Positions 60,786 through 64,000 of a DNA stretch of 64,000 nt are shown piece after piece; the first letter of the stretch is position 1; every line of letters starts with the position of its first letter. The stretch lies in NCBI RefSeq assembly GCF_014647515.1, contig NZ_BMPI01000012.1, positions 1 to 64,000 on the forward strand. Direction: 5' to 3'. The position numbers and the translations under genes are program-made. Under the pieces are notes generated by a model. It had not been told where the DNA came from. It was given only the letters and a program-made list of their open reading frames with translations, and did not search any database. The stretch comes from Dactylosporangium sucinum. GTDB lineage: Bacteria > Actinomycetota > Actinomycetes > Mycobacteriales > Micromonosporaceae.

Positions 60786-63392
60786 TTGGCGACGGAGCTG
60801 TGGGAGCGGGCCGGCGCCCTGGACACCCTGGACCGCCAGGCGCACGACGCGGTGCACAGCGGCCGCATCGTGCTCGTGGCGGGCGAGGCCGGGATCGGCA
60901 AGTCGGCCCTGGTGCTGGAGTTCGCCCGGCGCTGCGGCCCGCCGGCGCGGATGCTGTGGGGCGCGTGCGATCCGCTGGTCACCCCGCGTGCCCTCGGCCC
61001 GTTGCACGACATCGCCCGGCAGACGGGCGGCCAGCTCGCTGAACGGCTGCGTACGGGTACGTCGGCCGACGACGTGTTCGCCGCGGTGCTGACCGAGTTG
61101 TCGGGGCCGCAGCATCGCCGCCGCCTGACCGTTTTCGTCCTCGAGGACGTCCATTGGGCCGACGAGGCAACGCTCGACCTCCTGCTGTTCCTCGGCCGCC
61201 GGCTGGACCGGCTGCCGGTCCTGCTGATCGTGACCTTCCGCGACGACGAGATCGGTGCCGTGCATCCCTTGCGGCGCGCGCTTTCCGCGCTGCCGCAAGC
61301 CTCGGTGCGGCGGGTGGCGCTCGCCCCGCTGTCCGCCGACTGTGTTGCCGAGAAGGCGCGGGCCGCCGGCCGGGACCCGGCACTGGTCGGCCGCCTGACC
61401 GGTGGCAATCCGTTGCTGCTGACCGAGTTGCTGGCCTCGGATCGCGGCGGGATTCCCGACAGCGCCAAGGACCTGATCCTGTACCGCCTGGCCGGCCTGT
61501 CCGAAGGCGCACGGCGCCTGGCGTACCTGATCGCGGTGATTCCCACCAGGGCCGAGCGAGCCGTCTTCGCCAAGCGCGTCGCGCTGGTCAACGAGTGCGT
61601 GGCGGCGGGGGTGCTGGTCAGCGACGGCGGCGATGTGGCGTACCGGCATGAGCTGTTGCGCACCGCGGTGGAGGACTCGCTGGTCGCCGCGCACCGCGAA
61701 GAGCTGCACCGGCACGCCCTGGAACTGCTCAGCGACAGCCCTGGCGTGGACCCCGGCCGGCTGGTCCACCACGCCCGCCTGGCTCACGACGCGGAGGCGG
61801 TCCTGCGCTACGGGCGCATCGCCGCCGAGGAGGCCGCACGACAGGGCGCGCACCGGGAGGCGGCCGACCACTACCGGGCCGCCGCCTTCCACGCCCACCG
61901 GCTGCCCGCCCGCGATCGGGCGGCGCTGCTGGAGGCCTACGCCACGGAGGCGTACCGCGTCGGCCGCATGGAGGAAGGGCTGCGCGCCCGGCAGACCGCG
62001 CTGGCGCTGCGCCGCGAACTCGGCGAGCCCCTGCGGGTCGGCGAGAACCAGCGGTGGATCTCGCGGATGGCGTGGTTCGCCGGCGACGCCGGGCAGGCCC
62101 GCAAGTCCGCCGCCGACGCCGTCCAGACGCTGCTGGCCCTGCCGGAGGGACCCGAGCTGGCGATGGCGATCAGCAACCAGTCGCAGCTGCACATGCTGGC
62201 GTACGAACTGGACGAGGCGATCGAGCTCGGAACCCTGGCCCGGTCGGTCGCCGATCGGGTCGGCGACCGGCCGACCGCCGTTCACGCCATGGTCAACGTC
62301 GGCACCGCCGAGCTCGCGATGGGTCTGCCGGGAGCGGCCAAGCGGCTGCTGCAGGTGCACGAGACGGCGACTGAACTGGGTTTTCTCGACGAGGCCGCGC
62401 GGGCGCTGACCAACCTGGCCGGTGTCACCTCGGGCGAACTGGCCGAGTACGCCGAAGCCGAGCCGATCGCCGACCAGGCGCTGACGTTCGCCCTGGAGCA
62501 CGAGACGGACGCCATCTACGGGCTGGTGCTGGGCTATCGCGCGACGATCCGGTTCGGGACCGGCGACTGGCCCGGCGCGCTCAGCGACGCCGACGAGTCG
62601 CTGGCCCGGTCGGCGGGCGGGGTGAACGCGGTCCTCCCGCTGGTGGTCCGGGGGCGGATCCAGGCCGCCCGAGGCCATCGCGCTGCGTTGTCCACATTGG
62701 ACGATGCTCGGCGGCACGCGTCCGCCGTCGGCGACCTGCAATCGATTGTCCCCGTCGCGGTGGCACGATCGGAGTTCTTCCGCTGGAACGGAGACCTGGC
62801 GCGCGCCCGCGGCGAGGCCGAGCACGGGCTGCGGCGGCTGTTGCAGGTGCGGCACCGCTTCCATCTCGAGGAGCTGGCATACCACCTGTGCCAGGCGGGC
62901 GGGCAACCGCCACCCGGCCTCAACCCCGCCAATCCCTACGCCCGGCTGATCGCCGGCGACTGGGCGGGTGCCGCGAACGAGTGGCACCGGCGGGGCAACC
63001 TGTACGGCCGGGTCGAGGCCATGGCGTGCGGTGACGAAGCCGCGGCGGTGGAGGCGCTGCTGCTGCTCGACGAGATCGGCGCGACCGCCGCGGCGTCCCA
63101 CCTGCGTGGCCGGATGCGCCGGCGTGGGTTCGCCAAGGTGCCCCGGGGGCCCCGCCGGGCCACCGCGGCCCATCCCGACGGCCTGACCCCGCGCCAGGCG
63201 GACGTGCTCGAGCTACTCGCACTGGGGCTGACCAACGCCGAGATCGCCGACCGCCTCACGTTGTCCCACAAGACAGTCGACCACCACGTGTCGGCGATCC
63301 TGGCCAAGCTCGCGGTGAGCAGCCGCAGCCAGGCCGCGGCCAGGCACTGGCAGACGCGCCGCAGTGGTGGGCCGATCATTCCGACGGGGTGA
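60786..63392 (+). CDS. LAL-type LuxR transcriptional regulator (large ATP-binding)
   Basis: An 868-residue activator of the MalT/LAL kind. N-terminal ATPase: Walker A GEAGIGKS (IVLVAGEAGIGKSALVLEFA) and Walker B TVFVLEDVHWADEATL. A long helical TPR-like middle (about 350-780) follows. The C-terminal LuxR helix-turn-helix reads LTPRQADVLELLALGLTNAE, LSHKTVDHHVSAILAKLAVS. TTG 60786 is chosen because GGGAGGGG lies right before it. These proteins often switch on secondary-metabolite or sugar genes; the methyltransferases upstream may be linked. Confidence 0.92.
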   Translation: MATELWERAGALDTLDRQAHDAVHSGRIVLVAGEAGIGKSALVLEFARRCGPPARMLWGACDPLVTPRALGPLHDIARQTGGQLAERLRTGTSADDVFAAVLTELSGPQHRRRLTVFVLEDVHWADEATLDLLLFLGRRLDRLPVLLIVTFRDDEIGAVHPLRRALSALPQASVRRVALAPLSADCVAEKARAAGRDPALVGRLTGGNPLLLTELLASDRGGIPDSAKDLILYRLAGLSEGARRLAYLIAVIPTRAERAVFAKRVALVNECVAAGVLVSDGGDVAYRHELLRTAVEDSLVAAHREELHRHALELLSDSPGVDPGRLVHHARLAHDAEAVLRYGRIAAEEAARQGAHREAADHYRAAAFHAHRLPARDRAALLEAYATEAYRVGRMEEGLRARQTALALRRELGEPLRVGENQRWISRMAWFAGDAGQARKSAADAVQTLLALPEGPELAMAISNQSQLHMLAYELDEAIELGTLARSVADRVGDRPTAVHAMVNVGTAELAMGLPGAAKRLLQVHETATELGFLDEAARALTNLAGVTSGELAEYAEAEPIADQALTFALEHETDAIYGLVLGYRATIRFGTGDWPGALSDADESLARSAGGVNAVLPLVVRGRIQAARGHRAALSTLDDARRHASAVGDLQSIVPVAVARSEFFRWNGDLARARGEAEHGLRRLLQVRHRFHLEELAYHLCQAGGQPPPGLNPANPYARLIAGDWAGAANEWHRRGNLYGRVEAMACGDEAAAVEALLLLDEIGATAAASHLRGRMRRRGFAKVPRGPRRATAAHPDGLTPRQADVLELLALGLTNAEIADRLTLSHKTVDHHVSAILAKLAVSSRSQAAARHWQTRRSGGPIIPTG

Positions 63393-63591
63393 CGCCTTCG
63401 CCCCGGTCCGGCGTTTCGGGTCAGCGACTCGCGCAGTTTCACTCGGACCTGCGTTTGACACATCCGGCATTCCGCGCAAGTCTGGGCTGGTAGGGCGGGC
63501 CCCATCACATCCGCGGCCCCGCACGGCCGGGCGCTGCACGTCCGTGGCGCCGTGCCTCGCATTGCTGCCAATCTGGAGGAGCAACTTCGTC

Positions 63592-63864
63592 ATGGTTTTG
63601 TTGACCGACCACGCAGTGACAGCCATCCAGACCCTTACCGCCCAGCCCGGTGCACCGGAGGGCGGCGGCCTTCGCATCGCCGCCGACGAGACCCGCGGGT
63701 CGCTGCGGCTGAGCCTGGCGCCCAGCCCGGCGCAGGGTGACGCGGTCGTGGAGGCGTCCGGCGCCCGGCTGTTCCTGGACCAGACGGCCACCGAGGCGCT
63801 CAACGACAAGACGCTGGACGCCGTTGCCGACAACGAGGGGCAGATCGAGTTCACCGTGACGTAG
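63592..63864 (+). CDS. HesB/IscA-like protein lacking cysteines
   Basis: A 90-residue protein with the A-type Fe-S carrier plan: MVLLTDHAVTAIQTLTAQPG, GLRIAADETRGSLRLSLAPS, LFLDQTATEALNDKTLDAVA. The three cysteines used by IscA/HesB to hold iron are absent; there is no cysteine at all. Such cysteine-free forms are seen in actinobacteria, and their role is not settled. GGAGGAG stands 10 bases before ATG 63592. Confidence 0.75.
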   Translation: MVLLTDHAVTAIQTLTAQPGAPEGGGLRIAADETRGSLRLSLAPSPAQGDAVVEASGARLFLDQTATEALNDKTLDAVADNEGQIEFTVT

Positions 63865-63913
63865 TCGTCCGGCTGACCACGGGCCGTCGTGTTCCTGGAC
63901 GGTCCTGAACACA

Positions 63914-63944
63914 CCCGGGGTGCGCCGGACTGGTGCGCCCCGGG
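63914..63944 (+). terminator. Hairpin after HesB-like gene
   Basis: CCCGGGGTGCGCC (63914-63926) pairs with GGTGCGCCCCGGG (63932-63944) over 13 pairs, two of them G-U in RNA, with a five-base loop. It lies 49 bases after the stop codon. Confidence 0.7.
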
Positions 63945-64000
63945 CCGGTCTGCCGAAGAGACCCGTTGCCGGCGCCGGCCCTCGACAGTGCCGCTCAGCG

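Overview
The window is high-GC (my impression is about 70% or more) and densely packed. It has many GTG and some TTG starts, frequent 4-base ATGA/GTGA gene overlaps, ECF sigma factors, LacI-type 14-bp palindromes in front of secreted hydrolase genes, and an IdeR/DtxR-type iron box. This fits a filamentous actinomycete. The chemoreceptor gene favours a lineage with motile spores, such as Actinoplanes or Dactylosporangium in the Micromonosporaceae. That placement is inference; there is no rRNA or marker gene here.

Layout. 1-8.9 kb: the start of a secreted protein gene behind a LacI-type palindrome; an ECF sigma factor carrying its own zinc motif, membrane segment and AbfB sugar-binding domain; a secreted I36-type inhibitor of lower GC; an MFS/Lrp divergent pair; a secreted DNRLRE-type protein; and a scar of three broken genes (response regulator, histidine kinase, FtsX-type permease). 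8.9-11.4 kb: a leftward chemoreceptor operon. 11.6-28.2 kb: the centrepiece, two solute-binding-protein/ABC importer operons with nine catabolic enzymes or enzyme-like proteins and two closely related IclR regulators. The two operons share an 18-bp operator-like sequence, GGTTCA-N6-TGAAC(C/A), and one ATPase gene. 28.1-32.6 kb: an MFS/LysR pair, a repeat-protein fragment, and a MOSC-ferredoxin reductase-ferredoxin fusion. 32.6-38 kb: an ABC importer without a binding protein, facing an ArsR-type regulator across an ArsR-like operator, then CorA and a 45-residue membrane protein. 38.1-42 kb: two transporter or oxidoreductase genes, each divergent from a TetR regulator. 42-47.8 kb: an Fe(III) ABC importer with an iron box, divergent from a two-component system. 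47.9-64 kb: an orphan GAF histidine kinase, an SDR/HTH pair, an ECF42-type sigma factor with its YCII partner, a PQQ-like protein, a TDT-family membrane protein, a secreted GH16 glucanase with a CebR-like palindrome, two methyltransferases with a coupled mini-protein, a LAL-type LuxR regulator, and a cysteine-less HesB-like protein.

How it may work together. The 11.6-28.2 kb region looks like one regulon for taking up and oxidising a sugar or amino-sugar derivative. Its enzymes are three or four dehydrogenases, a phosphotriesterase-type lactonase, a deacetylase-like amidohydrolase and a SelA-like PLP lyase. I see no kinase or aldolase. An unphosphorylated oxidative route (dehydrogenation, lactone opening, deacylation, ammonia or water elimination) is the hypothesis most worth testing; the substrate is not known from sequence alone.
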